Source: UBA4582 sp965657335 (GTDB lineage: Bacteria > Pseudomonadota > Gammaproteobacteria > Pseudomonadales > Azotimanducaceae). From it: a DNA stretch of 64,000 nt. A program made the position numbers and the translations under genes. The stretch is taken from assembly GCA_965657335.1 (NCBI GenBank), contig CBFHOH010000022.1:1-64000 (forward strand), given 5' to 3'. Each line of letters starts with the position of its first letter. Positions within the stretch are counted from its first letter, which is position 1. Shown here piece by piece: positions 17,228 through 27,164 of this stretch. The notes beneath the pieces were generated by a model, which was given only the letters and a program-made list of their open reading frames with translations, made no database searches and had not been told where the DNA came from.

Positions 17228-19195
17228 ATGGACAACACACTCACCACCCCTTTGTGGCAGCCATCGACAGATCAGATTACCCAAACACACCTTGCCAAAT
17301 TTGCCGAAGCGCTGAACCTTCCTAACGACTACACTAGTCTTCACGCTTGGTCTATTGAAAACAAAGATTTGTTCTGGCGCGCTATTTGGAAACATTGTGG
17401 AATAGTTGGGGATCTAGGCTCTGATCGCACCCTAATAAACGCAGACAAATTACGTGAGTCCAAGTTCTTCCCTGACGCAACACTCAACTTCGCCGAAAAT
17501 CTTTTGTATAACAGGGACAATGAACCCGCCATCATTTCTCACTTCGAAAACGGCGAGCAGCATACGCTAACCAGAGATCAGCTGTTAGATCAGGTTCACG
17601 CACTCTCTTCACAATTCAGCCGCTTTAACCTAGGCGTTGGTGATCGCGTCGCGGCGTTTATGCCGAACACGCACGAGACAGTCACAACGATGCTTGCTGC
17701 GACGACACTCGGAGGGACCTTCACTTCATGTTCACCGGACTTTGGCGCCAATGGTGTTGTCGACAGGTTCAGCCAGACCTCGCCCAAGATACTCATTGCT
17801 ACCAGCGGATACACCTACAACGGCAAATTTATCAGTAGCCTGCAAACGATCATCGAGGTGTGTGAACAGGTACCCTCCATCGAACATCTTATTCTGGTGA
17901 CTTCTTTAGATACTAATGCCACTGCCCAAAAAATTGCTATTGATCAGCTATCATCGGCATTGGCGTGTCAGGTTCACTACTACTCCGAGCTTGTCGAAAC
18001 CCCACCAGCAGGTCCGCTACAATTTATCCGCGTACCATTTAATCACCCCCTTTACATCATGTATTCGTCAGGTACGACCGGCACACCGAAATGCATCGTA
18101 CACGGCACTGGTGGCACTCTGATACAACATTTGAAGGAACACCAACTACACGTAGATATTAAACCAAAGGATCGGTTGTTCTATTTCACCACTTGCGGCT
18201 GGATGATGTGGAACTGGCTGGTATCAGGTCTCGCTTCCGGCGCAACCCTCGTCCTGTACGACGGCTCACCAACTTATCCGGAGCCGCAGCGACTTTGGGA
18301 CTTAATCGATGCAGAGCAAATCAAGATATTTGGCACTAGCGCCAAGTACATCGCCTCTATTGATAAGCTGGGCATCAAACCCCGACGTAGCCATAACCTT
18401 TCCAGTTTACGCACCATTTTATCCACTGGCTCACCACTGTCGGACGAGAGTTTTCGCTATGTTTACAGCGAAGTGAAAGAGGATTTATGTCTGTCTTCTA
18501 TTTCAGGAGGCACAGATATTATTTCATGTTTTGCGCTGGGTAATCCTGCCTTGCCTGTTTATGCGGGCGAATTGCAATGTGCTGGACTTGGCATGGATGT
18601 CGATATATTCGACGAGAGCGGGCGGTCTCTTCGACAACAAAAAGGAGAACTTGTATGTAAAAGTCCATTCCCCTCCATGCCCGTTGGATTCTGGAACGAT
18701 GACGATGGTGCAAAATACCATGACGCGTACTTTGCTCAATTTCCAAACGTCTGGGCGCACGGAGATTTCGCCGAAATCACAGAAAATAATGGCCTGATTA
18801 TCCACGGCAGATCTGACGCAATACTTAATCCGGGCGGCGTGCGCATTGGTACCGCTGAAATTTATCGTCAGGTCGAGCGGGTCGATGGTGTTGTCGATAG
18901 TATTTGCGTCGGCCAGAACTGGCAGGGTGATGTCAGAGTAATTTTGTTTGTAGTGCTGGCCACAGACCGCGTCCTAGACGACAAGCTCATTGCAAACATC
19001 AAGCAGACGATTCGATCAGAAACTACCCCGAGGCACGTACCAGCTGAAATATTACAAGTACCAGATATTCCACGCACCATCAGCGGCAAGATCGTTGAAC
19101 TTGCTGTTCGCAGAGTCATACATGGTGAAAAGGTGACTAATACCGATGCGCTGGCAAACCCCGAGGCACTGGCATATTTTGCAGACCGCCTCTAG
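17228..19195 (+). CDS. acetoacetyl-CoA synthetase (acetoacetate-CoA ligase)
   Basis: 655 residues, normal length. ATP-dependent activation of acetoacetate (or a similar 3-oxo acid) to the CoA thioester in the cytoplasm. The N-terminal block PLWQPSTDQI, FWRAIWKHCGIVGD and FPDATLNFAENLL is typical of this branch of the ANL superfamily. The adenylation P-loop is MYSSGTTGTPKCIVHG, then FYFTTCGWMMWNWLVSGL, SGGTDIISCF, WAHGDFAEI and the C-terminal Lys region RTISGKIVELAV. It links ketone-body or PHB-derived acetoacetate with acetyl-CoA. No near partner gene; convergent with the cyclase at 19233. Confidence 0.93.
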   Translation: MDNTLTTPLWQPSTDQITQTHLAKFAEALNLPNDYTSLHAWSIENKDLFWRAIWKHCGIVGDLGSDRTLINADKLRESKFFPDATLNFAENLLYNRDNEPAIISHFENGEQHTLTRDQLLDQVHALSSQFSRFNLGVGDRVAAFMPNTHETVTTMLAATTLGGTFTSCSPDFGANGVVDRFSQTSPKILIATSGYTYNGKFISSLQTIIEVCEQVPSIEHLILVTSLDTNATAQKIAIDQLSSALACQVHYYSELVETPPAGPLQFIRVPFNHPLYIMYSSGTTGTPKCIVHGTGGTLIQHLKEHQLHVDIKPKDRLFYFTTCGWMMWNWLVSGLASGATLVLYDGSPTYPEPQRLWDLIDAEQIKIFGTSAKYIASIDKLGIKPRRSHNLSSLRTILSTGSPLSDESFRYVYSEVKEDLCLSSISGGTDIISCFALGNPALPVYAGELQCAGLGMDVDIFDESGRSLRQQKGELVCKSPFPSMPVGFWNDDDGAKYHDAYFAQFPNVWAHGDFAEITENNGLIIHGRSDAILNPGGVRIGTAEIYRQVERVDGVVDSICVGQNWQGDVRVILFVVLATDRVLDDKLIANIKQTIRSETTPRHVPAEILQVPDIPRTISGKIVELAVRRVIHGEKVTNTDALANPEALAYFADRL

Positions 19196-19232
19196 CTAGC
19201 CTGCCCAAGCATCGCCAAGTAAAAGCGCGGCG

Positions 19233-20009
19233 CTATTCATCCAGAATAGCCACGGCTCTTGTCCAACCCGCCGAGGCGGCGCGAATTTTGTGAGGAAAAC
19301 AAGAAATAGTAAAACCGTAATCCGGTAGCGATTCAAGATTGTGTAGCTTTTCTAAATGACAATACCCGATCTCAAGCCCGGCCTTGTGTCCCTCCCAGAT
19401 AAGGCTTGCATCACCGGTTTCCTGATACTTTTCATTCGTATGAACAAAGGGTGCATCCCAACTCCAACCATCGGTACCTGTCACCCTGACGCCCCGTTCA
19501 AGTAGGTACATTGTTGCGTCTCGCCCCATACCGCAACCGGCGGACACATAGTCATCGTGACCATAGCGAGCACCCGCTGCAGTGTTTACAACAACAATAT
19601 TGAGGGGCTTGAGCACATACCCTATTCTGTCAAGCTCTCGATCAACATCTTCGGCTGTGATTGTATAACCGTCAGGTTTATCTCTGAAATCAAGCTTTAC
19701 ACCTTCCTGAAAACACCACTCGAGCGGTATCTCATCTATCGTTGCAGATTTTTCACCATTGTTCATCGTGGAGTGAAAATGGTATGGCGCGTCGAGATGC
19801 GTACCGTTATGAGTACTTAACTGAATTTGCTCTACCGCCCAGGCTTCGCCGTCGGGAAGATCGTCACCCTTCAAACCGGGAAAAAAAGACACAAGAGAGT
19901 CAACCGACTGTTTGTGATCGATATAATTAATTTTAGGTGTCGCACCGGGCGGGTCAGAGATCACATCATTTTCGAGAAAGATTGAAAGATCGATGAATTT
20001 TTTTGCCAT
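19233..20009 (-). CDS. cyclase family protein (metal-dependent, kynurenine formamidase-like fold)
   Basis: 258 residues. The family motif HNGTHLDAPYHF is present, with further ligands in the later part (GHKAGLEIGYCHLEKLHNL) and GAGCGMGRDATMYLLE-like ESAGCG text (VSAGCGMGRD). Members hydrolyse amides, esters or lactones with zinc or manganese, including N-formylkynurenine and isatin. The sequence YGFTISCFPHKIRAASAGWTRA at the end is typical. The substrate is not predictable here. Single gene between an acetoacetyl-CoA synthetase and a FrmA-type dehydrogenase. Confidence 0.85.
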   Translation of the reverse strand: MAKKFIDLSIFLENDVISDPPGATPKINYIDHKQSVDSLVSFFPGLKGDDLPDGEAWAVEQIQLSTHNGTHLDAPYHFHSTMNNGEKSATIDEIPLEWCFQEGVKLDFRDKPDGYTITAEDVDRELDRIGYVLKPLNIVVVNTAAGARYGHDDYVSAGCGMGRDATMYLLERGVRVTGTDGWSWDAPFVHTNEKYQETGDASLIWEGHKAGLEIGYCHLEKLHNLESLPDYGFTISCFPHKIRAASAGWTRAVAILDE

Positions 20010-20273
20010 TACCCTGCCCCATTTGGTGAGAGATGATTTTTAATAAAATTTATACCGATAAATCTCAGGCTCTTACAATAGTAACGAGGAGCACTCCAGG
20101 ATACCAGCAGGCTTCAGCAAGCAAAGTTGCAAGCGATTTTGCTGTATCTGTTTGCAATTTAGACCGCGTTGCTAGCCATGTGCTTTTTTGACTTCGATCT
20201 TCACGCTCGCTTAACTAATTTACAACGGGCACCGGTGAAACCGCACCGTGAATGCCTCGACTTTGAGATCTCT

Positions 20274-21383
20274 CTAGTCGTACATGACTACCGACCTGAT
20301 ACTTTTACCCTCGTGCATCAGATCAAACGCCGTATTTATCTCTGTTAATGGCATTGTATGAGTGATCAGATCATCGATATTAATTTTACCTTCCATATAC
20401 CAGTCGACGATCCGCGGCACGTCGGTGCGTCCTCTTGCGCCACCGAACGCCGTACCCCGCCAAGACCTGCCGGTAACAAGTTGGAAGGGTCTAGTAGCAA
20501 TTTCCTGCCCAGCACCAGCCACCCCGATAATACAACTTTCGCCCCAACCCTTGTGACAACATTCAAGTGCTTGTCTCATCGTGGTGACGTTACCGATGCA
20601 TTCAAATGAATAATCGACACCACCGTTGGTCATGTCTACCAGCGCCGAAACAACATCCTTGTGTTCCCTTGGGTTAACAAAATCAGTCATACCAAACTTG
20701 GTTGCAAGCGACACTTTATCCGCATTGATATCCACGCCAATAATACGCGTCGCGCCCACCATTTTTGCGCCTTGAATAACATTCAAACCAATTCCGCCGA
20801 GACCAAACACGGCAACCGTCGCGCCCGCTTCAACGCCCATGGTGAATGCAACTGCACCAATACCCGTTGTAACGCCACAACCGATGTAACAAACCTTGTC
20901 GAAAGGCGCATCTTCCCTGATTTTTGCAACTGCGATTTCTGGCATCACGGTGTAATTAGAAAATGTCGAGCATCCCATATAGTGCAGCAAGGGTTTACCA
21001 TCCAGAGAGAACCGACTCGTGCCGTCCGGCATCACACCTTGTCCCTGAGTTTCACGAATCGCCTGGCATAAATTGGTTTTTGGATTCAGGCAATACTCAC
21101 ACTCACGACACTCAGGCGTATATAGCGGTATAACGTGATCGCCGGGTCTCAGGTTTTTCACGCCTGCACCTACTTCAACCACAATACCCGCACCCTCATG
21201 GCCCAATATCGCAGGGAATGCCCCTTCAGGATCATCACCGGATAAGGTAAACGCATCCGTATGGCAAATGCCTGTCGCCTTGATTTCGATTAGCACCTCA
21301 CCAGCCCGCGGTCCCTCGAGATCGACTTCTGCTATTTCAAGTGGTTGTCCGGCGCCAAACGCCACCGCTGCCTGTGTTTTCAT
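20274..21383 (-). CDS. frmA: S-(hydroxymethyl)glutathione dehydrogenase / class III alcohol dehydrogenase
   Basis: About 369 residues from ATG 21383; the longer frame from 21482 has no domain support. Zinc MDR alcohol dehydrogenase: catalytic zinc site ATGICHTDAFTLSG and GHEGAGIVVEVG, structural zinc cysteines in CRECEYCLNPKTNLC, cofactor motif VFGLGGIGLNVIQGAK, and class III hallmarks YMGCSTFSNYTVMPEIAVAKI and GVAGAGQEIATRPFQLVTGR. It oxidises the formaldehyde-glutathione adduct and may reduce S-nitrosoglutathione. The usual partner S-formylglutathione hydrolase is not adjacent. Confidence 0.93.
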   Translation of the reverse strand: MKTQAAVAFGAGQPLEIAEVDLEGPRAGEVLIEIKATGICHTDAFTLSGDDPEGAFPAILGHEGAGIVVEVGAGVKNLRPGDHVIPLYTPECRECEYCLNPKTNLCQAIRETQGQGVMPDGTSRFSLDGKPLLHYMGCSTFSNYTVMPEIAVAKIREDAPFDKVCYIGCGVTTGIGAVAFTMGVEAGATVAVFGLGGIGLNVIQGAKMVGATRIIGVDINADKVSLATKFGMTDFVNPREHKDVVSALVDMTNGGVDYSFECIGNVTTMRQALECCHKGWGESCIIGVAGAGQEIATRPFQLVTGRSWRGTAFGGARGRTDVPRIVDWYMEGKINIDDLITHTMPLTEINTAFDLMHEGKSIRSVVMYD

Positions 21384-21612
21384 GTTGCGTGCTCTCACTA
21401 TGTTGGTGGGACAAAAATAACATAGCCCATAGTTTCTGACTATGACGAAAAAGATCACACGACCGTAAATACCCCTGTGCAACTGTGCGACGCAAAAAAT
21501 TTTTCAGGCCAAGATATCGCCTAATTAATGTTATCATGGCGGCATACTCCGCATAGATATTCAACAAAATCCGTGCTCTCTTCCAAAACTAGTATCCATA
21601 AGAAACAAACAC

Positions 21613-22620
21613 ATGACAGAAACAAAAATCACAGTCATCCCGGGCGACGGAATCGGTCCAGAGATAATGGACTCGACGCTGGAAATTCTATCGAGGCTCG
21701 ACACCAACCTAAACTTCGATATGGCGTTGGCCGGAGGACCGGCACTTCAACAGGGACTCGATCTGATACCAGAGGAAACGCTCGCAAAAATTGATTCCAA
21801 CGTCGCTACGCTCAAAGGGCCGATCACAACACCGATTGGCCGGGGTTTTACCTCGGTGAACGTTTCTCTGCGACAGCATTTTGATCTCTATGCCAATGTC
21901 CGCCCCGCACTCTCGATACCCGGCGCGACAACCAGGTATTCAAACATAGACATACTGACTGTACGCGAGAACATGGAGGGCCTTTATTCGGGCGTTGGCC
22001 AAACACTCAGCGGTGATGGGGAAAGAGCAGAGTTAAAAAGCGTTGTGACAAGAACAGGCAGTCATCGAGTGCTCAAATATGCCTTTGACCTCGCGCAACG
22101 GCTGGGTCGAAAGAAAGTGACGGTAGTTCACAAAGCCAACATCATGAAATCGACCTCGGGACTTTTTCTTGAGGTAGCTCGAGAAGTCGCAGCACGCTAT
22201 CCGGATATTGAATGCCAGGAAATGATTGTCGATAACTGCGCTATGCAACTGGTAATGAACCCACAACGCTTCGACGTCATGGTAACGACAAACCTGTTCG
22301 GCGACATACTTTCTGACCTGTGCGCCGGCCTAATTGGCGGTCTAGGTTTAACCCCGGGGGCCAATATCGGTGATGACAAAGGTATTTTTGAAGCGGTTCA
22401 TGGCAGCGCGCCCGACATCGCAGGTCAGAATATCGCAAATCCTACGGCACTACTGCTGGCTTCAGCAATGATGCTGGATCACCTCGGCATGCAAAACGAT
22501 GCGGAAAGAATAAGGCGCGCGATTCAACAAGTGATTGCCGAAGGGCAAACAATGACGTCAGACCTCGGTGGCACAGCAACCACTTCCGATTATACAAAAG
22601 CACTACTCGAAGTACTCTAA
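21613..22620 (+). CDS. NAD-type isocitrate dehydrogenase (isopropylmalate/isocitrate dehydrogenase family)
   Basis: 335 residues, monomer-type length of the NAD-linked branch. VIPGDGIGPEIMDS, the substrate Arg loop TVRENMEGLYSGVG, the catalytic Tyr/Lys region SHRVLKYAFDLAQ and VHKANIMKSTSGLF, Asp ligands in VTTNLFGDILSDL, and EAVHGSAPDIAGQNIANP. The TRENMEGLYSG loop fits isocitrate better than isopropylmalate. It should decarboxylate isocitrate to 2-oxoglutarate; tartrate or homoisocitrate specificity is not excluded. The sulfatase start lies 1 bp after its stop, so the two are coupled. Confidence 0.85.
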   Translation: MTETKITVIPGDGIGPEIMDSTLEILSRLDTNLNFDMALAGGPALQQGLDLIPEETLAKIDSNVATLKGPITTPIGRGFTSVNVSLRQHFDLYANVRPALSIPGATTRYSNIDILTVRENMEGLYSGVGQTLSGDGERAELKSVVTRTGSHRVLKYAFDLAQRLGRKKVTVVHKANIMKSTSGLFLEVAREVAARYPDIECQEMIVDNCAMQLVMNPQRFDVMVTTNLFGDILSDLCAGLIGGLGLTPGANIGDDKGIFEAVHGSAPDIAGQNIANPTALLLASAMMLDHLGMQNDAERIRRAIQQVIAEGQTMTSDLGGTATTSDYTKALLEVL

Positions 22621-22621
22621 T

Positions 22622-24151
22622 ATGACGCATACCAACGTGATATTGATTACCGCTGATCAGTGGCGCGGCGACTGTCTCTCCAGCATGGGGCATCCCGTGG
22701 TGAAAACACCATACCTTGATGCACTGGCTAAGCACGGTATGCAATTCAGCAAACACTACACCAACGCTGTTCCCTGCGGGCCGAGCAGAGCCAGCTTGCA
22801 TACTGGACTGTATCTTCATAACCATCGTTCTGGCACGAATGGCACACCACTGGACGATCGTTTTACGAACTGGGCATTGGAGCTGCGGCAACGGGGTTAC
22901 GACCCAGTTTTATTTGGTTACACCCACACGTCGCCCGATCCACGCAATATCCCACTCGATGACCCGCGACTACAAAACGATGAAGGTATTCTGCCAGGCA
23001 TACGACCCATCATTGATATGGGCACTCACTGCCCGGATTGGAGAAAATTTTTACGTGAAAAGGGTTACGCGTTACCTGATATTGATGGTGCAACGTATTC
23101 GATTCGAGAGACCGCAGGGCAAACAGCCAGTGCCGATCCTTCGGTACCAATCCCGTTGGCAATTGACAAAACGCACACCGACACGCACTTTCTCACCGAC
23201 GAGGTCCTTTCGTACATCGAATCATTTCGTCATGACGCGCAGCACTCGAGTAATGGTTGGTGCGTTCACTTGTCCCTCAGGGCTCCTCACCCTCCTTGGG
23301 TCGCTGCACAACCCTACAATGCCCAGTATCCACTGGAATCGCTACCTGCACCGATAAGACAGCAAACACCCGATCATGAGGGCAATGTACATCCATGGCT
23401 AAAAGAACATCTGGCCACGCCTAGGGTTCAAAGTCACGAGGACCTCACGAAACATCGTCATCTGCAGGCAAGTTACTACGGCTTGATGAGTGAAGTGGAC
23501 GAGAACGTCGGAAGAATGGTTGAAACGTTAAAACATATGGGCGAATGGGAAAACACGCTGTTTATTTTCACCTCAGACCACGGCGAACAGATGGGAGATC
23601 ACTGGATGTATGGCAAGGCCGGTTTCTTTGATCAATCTTTCCACATTCCGCTGATTATCTGCTCACCAACGACCCGGCCTGGTCTCTGTGACAAGTTCAC
23701 CGAGCACGTAGATATTTTTCCCACCATGATGGAATTACTAGACATTCCGGCACCCAGACAATGTGACGGATACTCTCTGGCAAACCAGCTAACAAACGCT
23801 CAATTGGATGACTGGCGCGACGCAGTCAATTTTGAATACGACTTTCGTCATTCGCCTTCTGAAAATCATTTAGCCCTCGACATGGAGGAAGCTTGCCTGA
23901 ACGTTGTCCGCGATGATCACTACAAATATGTTCACTTCGCGAATTTGCCTGAACTACTATTCGACCTGACCTCTGACCCGGAAGAACTGATAAACATCGC
24001 GCAGGAACATCCAGAGATCGTTGCAAAATATGCCAAAAAGTTATTGAGCTGGCGAATGAAAACAACAGATCGCACGCTCACACATTTGCAAGTTAGTAGA
24101 GAGGCTGGTCTCACAGATATGAGCCACGTAGACACGCCCATAAACAGATAA
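22622..24151 (+). CDS. formylglycine-dependent sulfatase / phosphonate monoester hydrolase family
   Basis: 509 residues from ATG 22622. The active-site Cys for formylglycine is C52 in PCGPSRASLHTG (C-x-P-x-R type). Metal ligands lie in LITADQWRGD and FTSDHGEQMGDHWMYGK. No signal peptide, so it is cytoplasmic, like phosphonate monoester hydrolases and some choline or alkyl sulfatases; the DQWRGDCLSSMGHPVVKTPYLD start fits that group. Substrate unknown. It follows the isocitrate dehydrogenase by 1 bp and precedes an alpha/beta hydrolase by 14 bp. A maturation enzyme is not in the window. Confidence 0.85.
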   Translation: MTHTNVILITADQWRGDCLSSMGHPVVKTPYLDALAKHGMQFSKHYTNAVPCGPSRASLHTGLYLHNHRSGTNGTPLDDRFTNWALELRQRGYDPVLFGYTHTSPDPRNIPLDDPRLQNDEGILPGIRPIIDMGTHCPDWRKFLREKGYALPDIDGATYSIRETAGQTASADPSVPIPLAIDKTHTDTHFLTDEVLSYIESFRHDAQHSSNGWCVHLSLRAPHPPWVAAQPYNAQYPLESLPAPIRQQTPDHEGNVHPWLKEHLATPRVQSHEDLTKHRHLQASYYGLMSEVDENVGRMVETLKHMGEWENTLFIFTSDHGEQMGDHWMYGKAGFFDQSFHIPLIICSPTTRPGLCDKFTEHVDIFPTMMELLDIPAPRQCDGYSLANQLTNAQLDDWRDAVNFEYDFRHSPSENHLALDMEEACLNVVRDDHYKYVHFANLPELLFDLTSDPEELINIAQEHPEIVAKYAKKLLSWRMKTTDRTLTHLQVSREAGLTDMSHVDTPINR

Positions 24152-24165
24152 ATTAGGGGACGCCC

Positions 24166-24954
24166 ATGGCATTAGTGACCAGTTTTGGTATCGACATCTA
24201 CTACGAAGTGCATGGCAAAGCCGATGCTGAGCAAACCATCATATTCGCACACGGCATGGGCGGCAATGCCGCTATCTGGTTTAACCAAATCATCAGGTTC
24301 AAAGACAACTACAGAATCGTGACTTTTGATCATCGCTATTTTGCACGCTCTCGCTGTGCGGTTAACGATTTCGATCCAGCGAAATTTCCTGCTGATGTGC
24401 TCGCCATCATGACCAAAGAAAATATCGATTCAGCCGTTTTTGTTTGCCAGTCAATGGGCGGTTGGACAGGCAGTCAACTCGCCATAGACTGCCCTGAGAA
24501 AGTTGACGCGCTGATCATGAGTCATACGCCCGGTATTTTTTATCACGCAGATGCAGTTAATGATCCAAAGCAGGTCGCTCGAAAAGTCGGCGCTATTGGC
24601 GGAGAGTCATCACCAGCGCTAGCACACGACTATCCGAAGAAAAATCCGACGGGCGCGCTTTTGTATCAAATGATCAGTGCATTTAACGGCATCGACAATG
24701 CTGTGATACCGGCGAAAATTAGTGAAGCAAATCTCGGCGTGAACACCGACACGCTAAAAGACTATACCGTACCCACTCTGTTCGTTACCGGAGAGCTGGA
24801 TATTCTATTCCCTGCCACATTTATACAGGCACTCGCCGCTACTCTCAGCGGAGCGGAGTGCGTAAATCTTGGAGACGTTGGCCACAGTAGCTATTTCGAA
24901 TCGCCCAACGCTTTCAACGAGGTGATGGCTGATTTCCTTACAGAACACGCATAG
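24166..24954 (+). CDS. alpha/beta hydrolase
   Basis: 262 residues. The oxyanion region is HGMGGNAAIW, the nucleophile elbow CQSMGGW (Ser), an Asp in TGELDILFP and the His in GDVGHSSYFESP complete a triad. A ribosome site AGGGGA precedes the ATG. It is probably co-transcribed with the sulfatase and isocitrate dehydrogenase. It resembles lactonase- or enol-lactonase-type esterases but no specific substrate is supported. Confidence 0.85.
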   Translation: MALVTSFGIDIYYEVHGKADAEQTIIFAHGMGGNAAIWFNQIIRFKDNYRIVTFDHRYFARSRCAVNDFDPAKFPADVLAIMTKENIDSAVFVCQSMGGWTGSQLAIDCPEKVDALIMSHTPGIFYHADAVNDPKQVARKVGAIGGESSPALAHDYPKKNPTGALLYQMISAFNGIDNAVIPAKISEANLGVNTDTLKDYTVPTLFVTGELDILFPATFIQALAATLSGAECVNLGDVGHSSYFESPNAFNEVMADFLTEHA

Positions 24955-25007
24955 TAAAACTTATCAAACAGCGGCTGTTGGCATATTATGAACCAAGCGA
25001 AGCCGAA

Positions 25008-26594
25008 TCAGGAGACATTGCGCTCTCGGCCGGCCCAGTAGGGCTTTCTTAACTCCGTCTTTAATATTTTACCTGATGGATTACGAGGTATTGTTTCCAT
25101 CCAGTCGACAGAAGTGGGACATTTATAATTCGCCAGATTCTTTCGGCAGTAGGAGAACACAGCCTCTTCTGTCAACGCCTTACCATCTTCGTTCGTTGCA
25201 ATGGTGATGATCGCTTTAACGGTTTCACCCCAACGATCATCCGGAACACCTATCACTGCCGCATCAGAAATCGCAGGGTGGCTCATCAGCACATTTTCGA
25301 TCTCCGCTGGATAAATATTTTCACCACCGGAGATAATCATGTCTTTAACCCTGTCATGGATAAACAGAAACCCTTCTCTCAGATAGCCGGCATCGCCTGA
25401 TTTAAACCAACCTTCAGCGTTAATGCTCTCGGCCGTCGCATCATCATTGCGCCAGTAGCCTTTCATCACCTGCGGGCCTCTGATCCAGATTTCACCCACT
25501 TCCCCTTCAGGCATCTCCTCTCCATCTTCCCTGTTAACAATCCGCAGCTCCGAGCCTTCAACAACTCTGCCACATGATCGAAGAAAATCCGCCCTTGGAC
25601 CTCCTGGGTCGTGCTCTTCAGGGTGCAACATCGTGACACCTCCGGTTGTTTCGGTCAGTCCATATACTTGATAAAACTGCGCCTTGAAAGTATTCATCGA
25701 GTTGACCAGCACTTCTTCAGTGATGGGCGATGCGCCGTAGGTCACAGATTTCAAGGAAGAAAAATCAACATCATTGATATTAGGTTGTGCAAGTAGGAAC
25801 TGTAATACGGCAGGCACAAATATCGTGTGTGTTACTCCGTGTTGAGGAATGACAGATAGTATCTGCTGGAGATCTACATCGCGCAGCAACACCGACTTAC
25901 AGCCACTGAACAATCCTATGACTCCCCAACCGCTGCCCGAAATATGAAATAGCGGCATACAGACCAGATTGATCGCATCCGGATTAAAATTCAAAGGCGC
26001 AAGGCCGCTAGTCATCATAGTAATCAGGTTATCATGAGTTGTTTCAACCCCCTTTGGCAAACCGGTTGTACCTGAGGTGTACAGCTGATAACAGGTTTCT
26101 TCTGGCTCGACCACAACATGCGGATCAACCTCTGACTTCCCTGCTAACCATTGTTCATAGGTTAGGTAACCTGAGTCACCAGGATCACCCAATACAACAA
26201 TACTGCCTGGTGCGCGGTCTTTGAGATCAAGATTCATCTCACTCAAGTGGCCTAAAAACTCCTCCCCAATGAGCAGCATTTTCGCTTCGCTGTGATTAAG
26301 GATGTATTCCATTTCAGGTGCGGCCAAACGCCAATTGACTGCGACAGAAACAGCCCCTAGTTTCGCGATACCAAACAGATAAGTGAAATACTCCGGCGCA
26401 TTCTTATCCAAAAACGCCACTCGGTCCTGACGCGTAATGCCCAACTCGGCGAGGGCATTTGCACACTGACAGGACTCTTTATCCAACGCCTCGTAGGTCC
26501 AGGTCTTGTCATCACTACTATTGTATAGCGCAATTTGATTTGGGATGTTCGCGCGATGGACTCTCGTAATATCTCCCAGTGTATTGATGGGCAT
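25008..26594 (-). CDS. acyl-CoA synthetase (FadD/FadK-type AMP-dependent ligase)
   Basis: 528 residues. ATP-dependent CoA ligation of a fatty or aryl acid. Motifs: P-loop YQLYTSGTTGLPKGVETTH, YGLTETTGGV, the ANL hinge region GWFKSGDAGYLREGFLFIHDRVKDMIISGGENIYPAEIE and C-terminal Lys region NPSGKILKTELR. A GAGGT ribosome site precedes the ATG. It is the only gene in its direction here and looks across a 570-bp gap to the acyl-CoA dehydrogenase pair, which suggests shared regulation. Chain length is not predictable. Confidence 0.93.
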   Translation of the reverse strand: MPINTLGDITRVHRANIPNQIALYNSSDDKTWTYEALDKESCQCANALAELGITRQDRVAFLDKNAPEYFTYLFGIAKLGAVSVAVNWRLAAPEMEYILNHSEAKMLLIGEEFLGHLSEMNLDLKDRAPGSIVVLGDPGDSGYLTYEQWLAGKSEVDPHVVVEPEETCYQLYTSGTTGLPKGVETTHDNLITMMTSGLAPLNFNPDAINLVCMPLFHISGSGWGVIGLFSGCKSVLLRDVDLQQILSVIPQHGVTHTIFVPAVLQFLLAQPNINDVDFSSLKSVTYGASPITEEVLVNSMNTFKAQFYQVYGLTETTGGVTMLHPEEHDPGGPRADFLRSCGRVVEGSELRIVNREDGEEMPEGEVGEIWIRGPQVMKGYWRNDDATAESINAEGWFKSGDAGYLREGFLFIHDRVKDMIISGGENIYPAEIENVLMSHPAISDAAVIGVPDDRWGETVKAIITIATNEDGKALTEEAVFSYCRKNLANYKCPTSVDWMETIPRNPSGKILKTELRKPYWAGRERNVS

Positions 26595-27164
26595 TATTAG
26601 ACCTCTTCTTAATTGCTGTTTATCTCGCCGCTCTAGCCTGTATTCATCAACCTGCTCGTAGAACCGGCTGAACGCCGACGATGTTCCTTGAATATACCGC
26701 GCCGTGCGGGTATTGCAATACCGGGGCGTTGAACATCGACTGTGCTGCAGTGATGTTTTACGCGTTCCTAAGCACGCCTTTTTATCAACAGATAACGGTA
26801 GTTATCCTTTCAAAAACGAGAAAGTCGTGTCTCGTGCATCAGTAGTATGACCCTCGATTATCGTATTCTGCTGGCAGCCAACCAGAGAAATGCTACACTT
26901 CAAGCACCCAAATAGATCATGTTCTGATCAGATATTACTCAAAACCTTCAAGTCGTTTACATGACCAGTTATGATCGATCAGCGTATAAATAGACACACG
27001 ATCCCTGTTATCAACACATTATCCAGCGCAACAAAGGTACACTTTTACCCAGAGACCGAAAAAGACACAGAAATGCAAAAATTTTGCGCGCTGACGCGGC
27101 CGGAGACACCGACTGAATTATTGCTTAAGACAAAAACGTAAACACAAACCAAAAGGAAGTAACT
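26595..27164. other. regulatory gap between acyl-CoA ligase and acyl-CoA dehydrogenase genes
   Basis: 570 bp between divergent genes, with no convincing reading frame. It contains a nested inverted repeat (separate entry) about 90-145 bp upstream of the ligase start. Close to the right gene there is a good ribosome site (AAGGAAG). Promoters of both genes must lie here; exact elements could not be fixed. Confidence 0.6.
26679..26738. repeat. nested inverted repeat with 14-bp palindrome
   Basis: Outer arms CGATGTTC (26679-26686) and GAACATCG (26731-26738) are perfect complements. Between them lies the perfect palindrome GGTATTGCAATACC (26709-26722). Such a palindrome suits a TetR- or other dimeric repressor site controlling the divergent acyl-CoA genes, but it could also form an RNA hairpin in the ligase leader. 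Confidence 0.7.
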
